A DNA stretch of 64,000 bases, taken from contig NC_056523.1 in the NCBI RefSeq assembly GCF_019175285.1, forward strand, positions 295,100,695 through 295,164,694, given 5' to 3'. The position numbers were made by a program, and so were the translations under genes. Numbering within the stretch: the stretch's first letter is position 1; every line of letters starts with the position of its first letter. This DNA comes from Sceloporus undulatus (lineage: Eukaryota; Chordata; Lepidosauria; Squamata; Phrynosomatidae). The notes beneath the pieces are model-generated. The model was not told the DNA's origin, made no database searches, and saw only the letters and a list, made by a program, of their open reading frames with translations. This document shows positions 41,803 through 55,800 of this stretch, piece by piece.

Positions 41803-44800
41803 GTGAGGCCGCTGAGCGCGGTCCCCCGGGTCTTCCCAAGCCTTTCCTCTCCGCTGCCAGCCTTCTCTTTAGGCGGAGTTTTAACACCGCTTCACCTGGC
41901 GGGGCTTTAAGGCTGTGGCATCCTGGAATCCTGCAGGGATCTGTGGGCTTCGCTGGGAAGCTCCGGTGCCACGAGAAACTGCAGTTCCCAGGATGCCACA
42001 GCCATGGGCCACGGCCTTGTGCAGCCCCCGAAACAGCAAAGCCAGAAGCATTAGGAAAAGACACGAGGCAAGGTTGCGAAGCTCCGCCGGCCTCCTCAGG
42101 AGACAGTAGTGGCAGAGCTTATGCAGGAGGTATAGATATAGATATATATACACACATACATACAATATATAATGTATATGCATACACATAATATATATAT
42201 ATATATATATATATATACAGTATAACATACACAAATACAATATATATGTGTGCGTATGTGTATATATACAATACACACATTTATACAAGTATGTATAAAG
42301 ATATATGCGTCCCAGAATTGCACAGCCTCAGCCAAAGCTTTACACATGAGTAACCCCCTCCCCTCCAATGCCTAGTGTAGTGTTTTGAGCGCTGGACTGA
42401 GACTCTGCAGACCAGGGTTCATGTTTCTGCTCAGTTACGGAAACACTCTCTCAGCCTCAAGGGAAGGCAGTGGAAAAACCCCTCTGAAGAACCTGGCCAA
42501 GGAAACCCCACAATAGGGCCACCTTAAGGTCGCTGTAAGTCGGAAACAACTTGAAGGCACACAACAACAGCAGATTGTTCTTAACACCTTTGCCTGATGA
42601 AGAAGCCGGTGGAGCTTTTAAAGTGTGCAATGTGTATTTAATGCATTTGTGTTGGCCCAATAAAGGTATCGTTGTTTTGTGGGGTTTGGATATTGTTCTT
42701 TGTTATGTGGCTGAAGCGGCTGATCCTGGATACGTTTTTCATCTACTGTTGTTTATATCCTCCTCTCTTAGTGTATAATATGTTATTACCTGATGCTAGT
42801 TTTGGGATTCCTTCCAACTGGTTGTGGCCAAATGGGTCGCTGTGAGATGCCTTTTGGGGTTTTGGCAAAAGTCTTGTCCTTTTACCGCCGTGTGACACAC
42901 AGAAATCAAGTAAAGCCCAAAACACACTGCAAAATAATCCAGTTTGAGACTGCTTTGACTGCCCTGGCTCAGTGCCAGGGGATCCTGGGAATTGTAGTTT
43001 ATTGTGGCACCAGTTTCAATTCGTAACTATTTTAATTTTTTAAATGGTTTAATTGTTTTTTTAAAATTCTATGTTTATACATTTAATTTTTTGACTGTTT
43101 TTAAATTGTATTGTTTTAAATCTGCCGTTTGCCGCCTTGAGTCCCTTATATTGGGAGAAAGGCAGGATATAAGAAAATAAAATCATACCTTCTCACAAAA
43201 CTACAGTTCCCAGAATTCGCTGGCACTGAGCCTGGGAGGTTAAAGTGGTCTCAAACTGAGATTATTCCTGCAGTGTGTTTTGGACCTAAGGGGACCTTTT
43301 CCAGGGATAAAGATGCAGCAGTTCTGCTTGTCATACAGCTTCCAGAACAATGTGATAGCAAATAATGCAGCTCTGGACATAAGTAAGTGGAATCACGAAA
43401 TGCCTGGACAGAGACAGTCAAAGTACTGTCCGGATAATGTTTTTCTTGTGCAGTTTGACTCTGTTTAAAACATAACAAGGTTCATCTTAAATACCCCCAA
43501 AAGGCATCACTCTTTTTCCTTAATTAAAACCTTGTCACCAGGTCATTTATCTAAAGGCATTTTTCACATGCTCAAGAGTTTTCACCCCAATCTTCAATTA
43601 TATATCTAGTTTCCTGGGAGTAAACCCTATTAAATATAGAATTCAAAGATATAGCCATGTTAGTCTGTAGAATCAGTATGTAGAGAGGTCTTATAGCACC
43701 TTTGAGACTAACTGAAAGAAAGAAGTTGGCAGCACAAGCTTTCCTAGGCTCCAGTCTACTTCCTCAGATGCATTTGGAAGTAGGAAGTGATCTGAAGTCT
43801 ACAAAAGCTCATGCTGCCCACTTCTTTGTTTCATTTAGTCTCAAAGGTACTACAAGATCTCTCTACATACCTATTAAACATATTAAACATGCTACTGGAC
43901 ACATGCATGTAGGATGGTATCATATAGTTATTTGGAAAACACTCAAGTTAGACCAACCCATAAAGATACATTTTGTCTGATGTGCTTCAAATTGTTAATC
44001 CAGTAGAATGAATGGTATTTACATAAGCATTGATTTACCATCTAGCAGTTGATTCAGTGGGTCTAATATATCTGGAACTAGCAATTGGATTTAGGTCAGC
44101 ATTTGAAATGTTACATTGATTGGGGTTAGACTGGAGCGAAAGTGTTGGCCTAAGAAAGGTTTCATTTGACCCTCAGTCTACTTGTAGTAGCATTTCTTGG
44201 CCACATATTATGAAGACTTTTTTTCCGTTGAAACTGAACATACTGCTTTGTAACTTTCAGGTTCTGGAATGTGGAGTCTGTGAAGATGTATTCTCATTGC
44301 AAGGAGATAAAGTTCCTAGACTGCTTCTCTGTGGCCATACTGTCTGCCATGACTGTCTCACTCGACTTCCTCTCCATGGTAGAGCAGTTCGATGCCCTTT
44401 TGATCGGCAGGTTACTGAATTAGGTAAAAAACTGAAATGGTAATAACATTGACATTGAAGTAACAATAACAATGTGACACTAAGATTCTGAAATTTAGTA
44501 GATGCAGGCATAATTGTATATTTCTGTTAGAGTTCATTAAATATTGTATCTATACACTTATTCAAATGATATTAGAATATTGCAGTCAAGGTAATGATAC
44601 TGATGCAAACTAATCTTTGGAAACAAACTCACATTGTTTGCCAAGTAGCGCACAAGTTCTGATTGTGCCATTCAGAAATAGTAGTCCTAAAAAGTGACAA
44701 AGGTTGTGGAAATTTTTATGAAGGAAGACCTCATTTGCAAAACTGCAGGTTATTTGATCTCTGTGGCACTGAATTAATTGGAAAATATCCTCAAGTGAAG

Positions 44801-47800
44801 TATGTTTTAGGTTTGGGCTGGAAGAACATTTTGGAAAGTATAGGTAGATAGACATTAAAGGTAAAACGAGGATCTAAAAGTCATTGAGTTCAGCACAGGA
44901 TTCTTCTCCTTGGTCTTCATAACTAGGCAGTAAAGCTTTGTCTCTTTGATTGTGTGTCATACATAGTTCACTCATTCAGCTATTACAACTGTTTATGTTG
45001 AACTATTTCAAAATATGTTTCTAGCCTTGTAAAACATCTGTGGTGAACATGTAGCCTGTTGTTCATCATAATGCAGTATTCCTGGTGGCAGAGTCATATT
45101 TTCAAGAGAAAACGTGAAACAAATGAGGTTGTATGGGATGGAAGGGGATTTTTAACACATTTTCTGTAATTCTAGTCATGTATTTGGAACTATAGAGAAT
45201 AACAAAGACAAAAAAGACATGCCCCTATTGTCACAAATTCACAGTCTTAATTTGAATACTGGATAAATGAAGCAAATTTCAGGCAATTAAAAAACATAAA
45301 TATTATTTTTGTTTCAGTGAAAAGTTAAAAGGTTTGTAAATAAAGTAGGTGCTTATGAGGAAATTCTTGGTAATCCATTCTGTACTTTCTCAGTGGTCTT
45401 TTATGTATTGCCCTGCCAAGTGCATGGTTTTGAACCAGGCTTTGGCTACTTTTGTTGTTGATTACTCATTTCTGTCAACATCTTTGAGAGATCTTCATCA
45501 TCAGTATGAATTCACTAGGTATTTTCTGTATAGAGTCCTCTTTTTTTCCCAGTACCTAGATTCAAAAGTCATATATTAGCTTTTAAAGCTACAGTGTGCA
45601 CAAGTGCCTTCAGACACAGTCTCTTCACTTCTCTCTTCATGGTGCACAAAAATCAAGGGTCTTAATTTAAACAAAACAAAACAAAAATGCTTAATTAGAT
45701 ATTCTGGTTTGATCATGAAGATGCTGGGTGTACTAGGAATGTGTGCGTTTTCCTGGAGCACTGGTAATTGGGAAATTTTTCCAATGCCTTAAATGAAACT
45801 TTGATCTCATACTGGATGTTGATTTTCCAAATAGATAGATAAATAGTAAACAAAAATGTTAATGTCCCAACAACTCATGTATGTTTCTATTTGATGATGG
45901 AAGAAATTGAGTGCACATAATGTTGTTCATATATTATGTTAAAACCAATGTAAAGCTTTATGTGGGAATTATTTTTATTAGTATAATTGTCTTGACATTT
46001 TTATATCTATTTCCTTTACATAATTTGTTCACATTTTAAGGGAAAGACATTGAGAACTGTTGACAGACCAATTTTAGCACACCCAGCGAACTATGCATGA
46101 TGCACTACCTCTACAAGAGATTAACTCTTTTCAGTTAATATTGCTGGGGCAAATCCACTTTCACTATCATTATTGTTCACTGTTGCCAATGAAAAATGCT
46201 ACAGCTTAGGCAGAGGAACAGAATCAGTTTTTAAAAGTATTTCACTGGCTACTATTATGCTTCTGGTTTCAGCTGCTGCTATTTAAAGCCCTACACAGTT
46301 TGGGACTTTGATACTTGAAGGAATGTCTCTCTCTGAATATGCCTGCCTGGAGGGCTCATCACAGAGGTCCCATCAGAAATAAATAAATAAATAAATAAAT
46401 AATAAAAAAGCTCAGCAGAAAAAAAGAATTACGAGAACATTTTCTAGGTTTTCCAGATCCCTTGGCACTGGGGCTGGTAAAATATTTTTGCATGTCTTGG
46501 CTTATGTGATAATTCATACCAGGCCAATGTTTGTTTTGCAGAAACTGAATCACTTTTGTTGTCAGTATCAAACATCACTATGATTTTTTAATGGTTTTGG
46601 TTTCGCAGGCTAACTCCACAGAATGTATTACTTTGCATCCTAAACTGATGTACATACAGAGCTGTAAGAAGACATGCAAGACTGAAAAATTGACACTTGG
46701 ATAACATGTATGAATCTCCTCCAAGAGATTATGCAGGGAATCTTTATGTTTGTTGATTCTTGGTCATTTGTCTTTGATGAAAAATGTGTGTAGGTATGTG
46801 TGCAGAAATGGGTTACTAATTTATCCCCAAACTAGAGATGCATAAAATCATGGAGACAAAGTTTAGAAAGTGGGATCAAAATGCTACGCTGTTCCAGAGA
46901 TGAATACAAGATGGATGATGGATACAAGATGGATGATGGATATTATTTGCTTCCAATTTTCACCCTACATTCAGTATTGCCCCCTCCATACTATTGTTTA
47001 AGAGAGTAGCAGCTCCCCTTCTGGAGTTTCACCAGCAGGACTGTACTTGATTTTTTTTCCTGCTGTGAAAGTAAAGCATTGGCTCTGGCTCTGGCTCTGG
47101 CTCTGATGTCCTCAGTCACCAAGGAATCAAAGAGGAACATTTGTTTAATCACTGCCTGGTGTGCTGAAATCAATAGCTTTAGTATTCAGTCTAGTGTTGA
47201 CTGTATAATGCTGTCTTGTTTCTGATCTGCACAGTTGCCACTATTAATGCTTAATTCCTTTTCTGAAGGGAGGCTGCCAAACAGTATGTTTTGAAATTTA
47301 GGAAGTATCATTAGTTTCATGAAACAGGCATATTTGTGAAATCCTCTATTCTTGTAGATGTGGCCTTTGTGATAAAAGTACTGTATTTTCTGGCGTATAA
47401 GACTACTTTTTAACCCAGGAAAATCTTCTCAAAAGTTGGAGGTCGTCTTATACGCCAGGTGTCATATTATAGGGCAGGTGCTGAAACTTCCAAGCTGGAC
47501 TGGAGAATCTACGGTCGCCGCATATGGTGGGGGGAGCTCAAAAATGGCCATGCCCGCATCCCCACTGTATGTGACGATCGTATGAAAGCAGCTACCGCTC
47601 TGATAGTCTTGGAGACAGGAAGCACTGGGCAGGCAGGGAGAACTGACCAATCCAAGCAGGCTTTGTATACAACAAGGTTTCCTGCTAAGTACCTGCATGT
47701 CATAAGCATTTGAATTTAAATTACCATATTGAAATCAAATCTGATGTTTTTTAAATTTTTATTTGATGTGCGTTGGAAGAGGGGTAGTCTTATACGATGA

Positions 47801-50800
47801 GTACATCCCAAACTATATTTTAACTGGAAAAGTTGGCGGTTGTCTTATATGCCCAGTCGTCTTATACGCCGGAAAATACGGGTATGTATTGATGTGAGTA
47901 GTCTGACCAATAAATATCAAACAGCTACTGCATTTGCTGAAATAAATTCATAGAGGCCTCATCAATATTGACATTTGTTTTGAAATATGATACTGGAGAC
48001 ATCAGAATATGAAAATGTGGAAAAGTTAACTGTCCCTGAAGTATTTATCCAGGTCTGAAATATATGCATATGTTGAGCATATGAAAGACTGAATCTCCGC
48101 ATATGAATCTGTAAGGGTCCTAAAATCTACAGGGGAAGGCTTTTTCTCAGTCCCGCCACTATCACAGGCTCACTTGGTGAGGACACAAAAGAGAGCCTTC
48201 ACAGTGGCTCCCTTCCATGGGAGGGTATGCTGGCCCCCTCCCTGCTTTCCTTTTGCCATCAGGCAAAGACATTTTTATTTAAACAGGCTTTTGATACTGT
48301 GTAACTCTAGAAATGTTGGTCAAAAAATTGACCCCAAAAACTTGAGTCAGCTTAGCCACAGGTCTATGTAAGTACTGTACTTTAACTCTTATTTAAAAAG
48401 GAGCCATCCCTTGGTGAAAGGCAAGAGCATAATCTGTCCTAAAAGCACTCCCACCCCCACCCCCCATCATTCTCTAAACCTAATTTGAGCATTGTCTTAA
48501 CCCTGCCTTTGCCTGGTCGCCTCCTTCACATGTTGCACAGCCACCATTTGCTGTAGTTCCCTCCTCATCAAGGGGGTGATCACAAACAGTTATTTTTGTT
48601 CTTAACTGCCTTCATGTTGGTCTTGACCCATGGTGATCCTGCTGATGAGACCTCACCAAGACCATCTGTCCTCCTCTATTCTGCACAGCTCCTGTAAACT
48701 CATACTCATGACCTCTTTTAATATAGTCCATCCATCTGGCATGCAACTTTCCTTCCTTTCTACTTTCCTCCACTTTTCCTAGCATTATTGCTTTTCCCAG
48801 TGTTTCATGTCTTCTCATGATGTGTCCAAAGTACGCCAGCCTAAGTTTTGTCATTTTGGCTTCCAAGGAGATTTCTGGCTTGATCTGTTCTAGGACCCAT
48901 TTCTTTGTCTTTTTGGCTGCCCATGGAATCCTCAGCATTCCTCTCCAGTATCTTGAATGACTTGATTTTTTTTCTGTCTTCTTTCTTAACTGTCCTGATT
49001 TCACATCCATCATGGTAATAGGAAATACAATGGATTGTTTGATTCTAACTTTTCTGCTGAGTTGTATAAATAGTTAAACCTCATGGAATTTTGTAATTTC
49101 TTTGGTATTGTTTTCCTTTGCTTCATCCTTTAGATCCTTTGTTACATGCCCCTATGTTTTACCCTAGACTTATCCATGGGTCATATCATAGTCCAGAATT
49201 TTGGCCCCAAAACCTGCCCTTGACTTAAACATGAGGTGGACTTATAGTTGAATATATACAATATATAATTGTATCCAGGGAGACTTTTGTACAGGGTGTG
49301 TGTTCTAGTAGTTTTTTTTTAAACACCTTTGTGTGTTTTACACAATTTTAAACTATTTTAGCGAGATTATTTTAATTGTTTTTAAAAATTTTATTGTAAA
49401 ATTTTCAAATGATTTTGAGCCACCTTGCATCCCTTTTTGGGAGAAAGGTGGCATAGACATGAAAATTAATAAATAAAAGCAGATTGTGAAGCCAGAATAA
49501 CCCTTATTTGCAGTATATATTGTGCAATACAAGTTAGACAGAAGCAACATACACTGGAGCCTTGCCTTACGTGGGGGATCCGTTCTGGACACCACCACCA
49601 CCACCCCCCGCATAAGGCAAATCCCACATGAGCTCGAGCTCCATTCAGTATAATGGGGCTCATGCTCGCTGCGGTGTGGCTTGTGTTTGCGGCGCCGCGC
49701 ACACCATTCACTTAATGGCAATGCGGCTTCTGCGTAAACAGGAAGCCGCGTATGGAGCGAACACGATATATTTAATGGCTGGTTAAAAATGGCTAACATC
49801 AGCCAAAAGACAGCATCTTTTGCCTCATTGATGTCTTCATAATGTCTGATTGAGATGAATGGCTCCTAAGAGGTCTGAACTTTGAAAGGCTCAGATCTAA
49901 GAAACTTTGGGCAAAAAGAGAAAATGCACTAAAATTATGAGAAGGCTCTTTATAGTGCTGTCTCACAGTGTGATATAGTGGCCTGGTTTATATATAATAG
50001 TGTTGTTTGTGAGCAGCATATTTGTTCATGACATCTGATTACTCTTGCTGTAATTGGAAACAATTACTGTAACTGAACTAAAGACCTTATTAGACATAAA
50101 CTGTGGCCTTATTACTTACTGAGATTATTTGCACATTACAATAAGTAAGATAATGAGCAAACTGTATTGGTGCTCCAGCTTTGCTCCTCCTGCACTGAAG
50201 CAGGTTTGGCTGGTTTAAACTAGGTTAGTTTAAGTCAAAACCAAATGACTTTTAAAAAACTCAACCCACTCCTGGTTTTTAAAATTGATTATTATTATTT
50301 TTTAAAGTTCTGGCTATTATTACTATTCCCAACCTTCTTACTGGAACAACAATAGCTGTTTTAATTTAAACATTTAAGTTTAACAGTTTATTGACAGTTG
50401 TTCATTCTTACACTACTGTACAATCAATTGCTTCTTTTTAATTAGAAATGTTAATCTTTCAATTAAGTTAAGTTCAACCCAAACAACATGGTTTAAAGGA
50501 CAATTTTTATTTAAGCCAGTGGCCATAACACCTGAACTGCATTTTGCTACTTAATTTTCTTTATTTAGTTCTATTTTGGTATAGTCCTACATATTAATAC
50601 AAAAACAAAAAACTGGTTTAAACTAAATAAAAAAACATGTTTTTTAAAATGTTTTCCCTAATCCTGCAATGAAAAGAAACAACAAAACATGGTCCTTCCA
50701 TGCATGCTTGGTTAGTATGATGTACGAATAAGGACCTGTACTTTGTATTTCCATCACAAAACCAGAAACATAACCCAAGACAAAAATTGGATAATATCTT

Positions 50801-52834
50801 ATGTTTCAGTGTTCATATTTAATAGATATGTAATCAAAAACAATTATCTTTTTTATTTTTCTTAAATAGGATATTGTTGGATAATTAAAATATAGCTTGA
50901 CAAACTATTGTGTTACACAACTGTTGTAACATTTGTCAACTTCTGTTTCAATAAAGAATATTCTTGATTGTTTTCTGCTAATGAATGTGGAAGGTTTGAG
51001 GCAGTGGAACCAGAACTGCTTTAACAGCTCATTTGGGCTCATATGGGAGTCTCTTCTTGGGTTTTTTTATTTTAAATCTATTTATCAATTCAGGCAGAAT
51101 ACTTTTGAATAGCAGAGTGAAATGAAAGACAAGTATATGGTAATTTGCCATGGATAAAAATAACACATATATTGAAACCATACGTTTATATAATACAGAC
51201 GTATATATGTCCACTGAGAAGTAAGTCTAATTGAATTTTCTGATGTTTACTCCCTGGAGAGTGAGCAAAGCATTGCAGCCAGTTTAAAATACAATTAGAC
51301 TGTCTGCTGTGCTGTGCTTACCCACAATTGATTCTTCATTGGGGGAAGATTCAGAACAGTGATACCAGAACAGATACTCATATGGTCTCCCAGTACGCCA
51401 GTATTTTCATGGCTGACTTAGAATAAAAATTTCTTGGCTTCTGGTGCTGAAACAGGTGAAGATGGCTGACTCTGCAAAGGGCAAATCTACATTTGCTTTA
51501 TGCTAAAGATGCTGTTTTGGGCATCACCATATCATAAGGAGGATTTTGTCTCTTTTTTCCCTTCTCTCTTTCAATCTCTCTCTATCTTTTGAGCAAGTCA
51601 ACTGAATGGGAAGTTTGTTTGTTTGTTTGTTTGTTTATTATCCTGACTTTCTCCCAAGTTGGGACCCAAGGCAGCTTGACCCAAAGTTGCAGATACTGTA
51701 TTACATAGAGCCTGAACAAATGGGCAGGATACCATGGGCTTGGTCCTCATGGTCAGACTCTCCTGCCCCTGATTCTGACTCGGATCAGTCCCCAGGCTGG
51801 CACAGGGCCATCCAGTCTGCCAGCTGTCACCAGAGTTTCCTAGAAACTCTACAGCAAACTGCTGGTCTTTTTGGATTGATTAAAGCCCCTTTGGTTCAGG
51901 ACTGGTCTGGGACCGCTGGATCAAAGTCCAGACAGGCCAATGTGAGTCTGGGGGGGGGGGGATATGGACATGTTTTGCCCATGCAAGGAGACTCTCACAC
52001 AGAGTCGGAGACTGGAGAACAGTATTTTATGGATGAAGAGAATTAAGACAAAAGTGGGTCTTTAATGTTTGCACACATGATGTTATAATTTTGTTACGTG
52101 CTGTTGGTATCTTGTAATAGTTATAGGAGGAGAGGCATAAATGGGACTTTCATGGATCTTCTGTCCAGTCACTTAGCTTCAGTTATGCTTACATTCATTA
52201 TTTAATTAATTATTATTATTTTTTAAAAAAAGTTTGGACCCTTTCTTTGAATTGCAAAAACATGGACTGAAAACCCCTAATTTGCCACACTACCTAAGGG
52301 CAACCTGTAGGTATACCTCGGTTAACAAAGCTTCTGGCAAAGATGCTCCAGTTTACCAAAAAAAATTAAAAAAAAGCCTTCTAGCACACCCATTCCTTCT
52401 CATTCTCAGTCCAGCTGAAATGAAGTAATGCCCAAGAATACATCTACTTAGTTTACTGAAGTCTACCTGTATATGATGAAGCAGGCTTCCATGCATAAGT
52501 ATACTTTCTGGATATGGCTTCTGAATAGTCAACACCATGCCCTTAAGTAACTGATTTAAAAACATCCGTTGATTTCAGCAATTTGCCATATACAGTAATG
52601 AGAAAGGAAGGACTTCTTTTAAAAAATACAGAGTCAATTCTATTGCTTCTGTTTCAGGAACTACCTTTATTATTCTTTTTATCCTAATTTTTTAATGTAG
52701 TACAGTGGGCCCTTATATGTAGGGGTTCCATTTTGTTTCCCCTCCCCATGGCGCAAAACCTCAAGGCCCATGGTATTCAATGGAGGCCTGTGTGCGCAGC
52801 TATTGATCATTGGAAAAGCGGTATATAAATAAAG

Positions 52835-52866
<32 letters not shown>

Positions 52867-55800
52867 GAAACCAGTGAAATCAGTGGGGCTTGCCATTTGT
52901 GGATGCTCAAATCTATGGACAGCAAGCCCATGGTTGGGGCAGGTGGACTGCGATTATTATTGCGATTTAAGTGTTTTATTCTGTTATATTGTTATTTTTT
53001 TTTGCACCTTTTCCTTTTTTCCTTTTGCTTCCTTGACTGATGAGATTTTTACTAAACTCTCCAGAATAGTTGTGTTTATACATAAATCTGCAATGATTGT
53101 ATATTTTATTGTGCAAAAGTTCTTAAAAATTTAGATCTTCGGACATTTACACACTGTCCATACAAGGAAGCTTTTTAAAGTTTAAATATAGATTTCCATG
53201 CCTGTAATCAATGTAACTATTTTTTGATATAATTAAAGAACAAAGTAATTGTATTTATGGAAATCAAGAATGGGCTCAATGTATTGTGTATCAATGTATT
53301 ATTTCAGGGGTAGGCAACCTGCGGCCCGCGGGCCGGATGCGGCCCGGCGAGGCCTTGGGACCGGCCCCAGCCCAGTCCTGCAGCCAATTGCCGCCGGGGC
53401 CTTTGGGGGGGCAATTGTCTATAGAAGCCTCAGAAACAGGTATTTATATTAAAAAATTGTAGAAAATCAGCAAATGTCCTCCATTTGAAAATTTTGTTCT
53501 ACATTTGTCCTGGTTTATTTATATATTTAATTTTTAAAATTTTTTTTAAATTATTTAATTTTTGGCTTCGGCCCCCCCAGTTGTCTGAGGGACAGCAACC
53601 CGGCCCCCGGCTCAAAAAGGTTGCCTACCCCTGTATTATTTAAATAAACTAGTGTGCAAGTAATAATTAATAGGCTTCAAGGTTAGGAGGAAAAAATGCT
53701 ATAGTGTAGCAGATGATTATAAAATTCAGGGAAATAATAATTACGAATGAATCTGGAACTGCCTGGAATTCCCTTCTTTAAATGACAAGATTGGTTACTT
53801 CATTCTTTTCTCCCCAAAACAGGAGACTCTGGAGTGTGGGGTTTGAAAAAAAACTTTGCTCTATTGGAACTTCTAGAGCGACTGCAAAATGGGCTTGGTG
53901 GTCAGTGTGGAACAACTGAAGAAGCTATCGGCCTCTCTGGAGAGGTAGTGATAGCTAACTTAATATTTTTTTGTAAATGTTACTTTTGATGTTTTTTGGC
54001 TTGCTTTGGGCTTTGCTTTTTGTTTGTATTTTAATATGATTGACTTTCTCAGTTACCTTTGGCCTGAGAGAGTTGGGCGAGCCTAAGGCTGCTCCTGCTG
54101 CAGGTGGATTGGGACCACGGCAAACATATGGTCCCCTCTGAAAGTGGGCCGTTGCCACAGGCCCCAAACTGCTCCACCAGGCTCAAGATTATCCAGGCTC
54201 CTTTTTACTCCAGTCCAAAGGTCCAGATTGCAGCTTCAGGCCATGTTGGAGACATTTGAACACCATGCCTCCAGAAGGGCCAGAAGCTGCTTCTTTTGGC
54301 CCACCTGTTCCTAGCCTTATATAAATGTTTGATTTAATTCAAGTATGTCACCATTAACACAGTTTTTGTGGTGTTAATGGATCAGCATAATCTGTTGTAG
54401 CTAGGGTTGCCATAGCACGCCCCCCCCCCGTGACCAGCACGGTTTTGGGGGGCCCCTCCCGGTCACAGTCCGGTTTGGGCCCCCACCCGTGCCTGGTCCC
54501 CTGTTTGGGGGCCCGCTCCGGCCATTGCCGCTGCCGCTAATGCGGCTGCTGCGGCGCCAACCCACCTCCTCCTCCAGCTCGCCTTCCTCGCCTCCAAGGC
54601 GAGGGCTTGAACACTGCCCAGCCCAGGCCTCAGTAGGGGCCAGTGGTAGGCGCGCGGGCACGCGCGCGGAGGGAAGTGGGGCAGGGAAAGCGAGGCCCCA
54701 TTCCCTTCCCTGGCTTCCTCCCCTGGCGACGGAGAAAGCCAGGCAGAGGTTTGGGGCTTCGCTTCAGCGAGGCCCCATTCCCTTCCCTGGCTTCCTCCGT
54801 CGCCGGCGGAGAAAGCCAGGCAGGGGAAAGAGCCTTTCCTCTTTCTCCTACTCCTTCTGCCTCCTCTCCTCCTCCTTTTCTTCCTCCCCTTCTTCCTCTT
54901 CTTCTTCCTCCTCCTTTTCCTTTCTTCTTCATCTTTTTCCTCCTCTTCTTCTTCCTCCTCTCCTCCTCCTTTTCTTCCTCCCCTTCTTCCTCTTCCTTCT
55001 TTTCCTCCCCTTCTTCATCTTCTTCTTCCTCCTCCTCTTCTTCTCCATCTCTTCTCCTCCTCCTCCTCCTCCTCTTCCCCTCTTCCTTCCCTTCTTCTTC
55101 CTCCTCCTCTTCTTCTTCTCCTCTTCCTCCTCCTCTTCCTCCCCTTCTTCTTCCTCCTCTGCTCCTTCTTCCTCCTTTTCCTCCCCTTCTTCTTCATCTT
55201 CCTCCTCCTCCTCTTCTTCCCCTCTTCCTCCCCTTCTTCTTCCTCTCTACTTCCTCCTCTTCTTCCTCCTCCTTCTTCTCCTCTTCCTCCTCCTCTGCCT
55301 TTTCCACTCTTCCTCCTCTTCAATGCCCAAATGTGCTGTTTGGAATGGGGGAGGCAGGTTGGCCAGAAAGGGAAGTCCATTTCTGCCATCTGTCTAGGAA
55401 CAATGTCAAAATGTCCTCCATTTTGATCATGCCTAAGAAACATGCATTTATATTAACACTTTTAAAAAAGCATCATGTTTTTTGCGTGTCCTCCATTTTT
55501 TACAAAATATGTCCTACATTTGAAAATTTTGTCCTACTTTTGTCCTACATTTGTCCCAGTTTCGAGGTCCAGAATTATGGCAACCCTAGTTGTAGCAGAA
55601 AACAAGTTCAGAAATACCAAGTAATACAGAGCTTTCAGGACTCCAGATTGTAGGAACATCAGGACAATGAGAGCATTCAGGTATTTCTTGTACACTTAAA
55701 ACAGAATTGAACATTAGGAAGATTATATTAGAACTGACCTGTGAAGACACACCCAACTAAAGGTGGTGGCAGGTTTGGGTGTGCAACGCCGGTACCCTGG

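Noticed and set aside
48612-49013. 133-codon minus frame
   Set aside because: It is the C-terminus of BovB ORF2, not a host gene.
51606-52046. 146-codon + frame in TRIM23 intron 2
   Set aside because: It starts in a GTTT microsatellite and LINE tail and contains a G run; no family is recognised.
54489-55653. Frames of 302 and 336 codons (+) and 142 codons (-)
   Set aside because: They are translations of the pyrimidine tract: runs of Ser, Phe, Leu and Pro, or Lys, Glu and Arg. No start context, domain or splice signal supports them.
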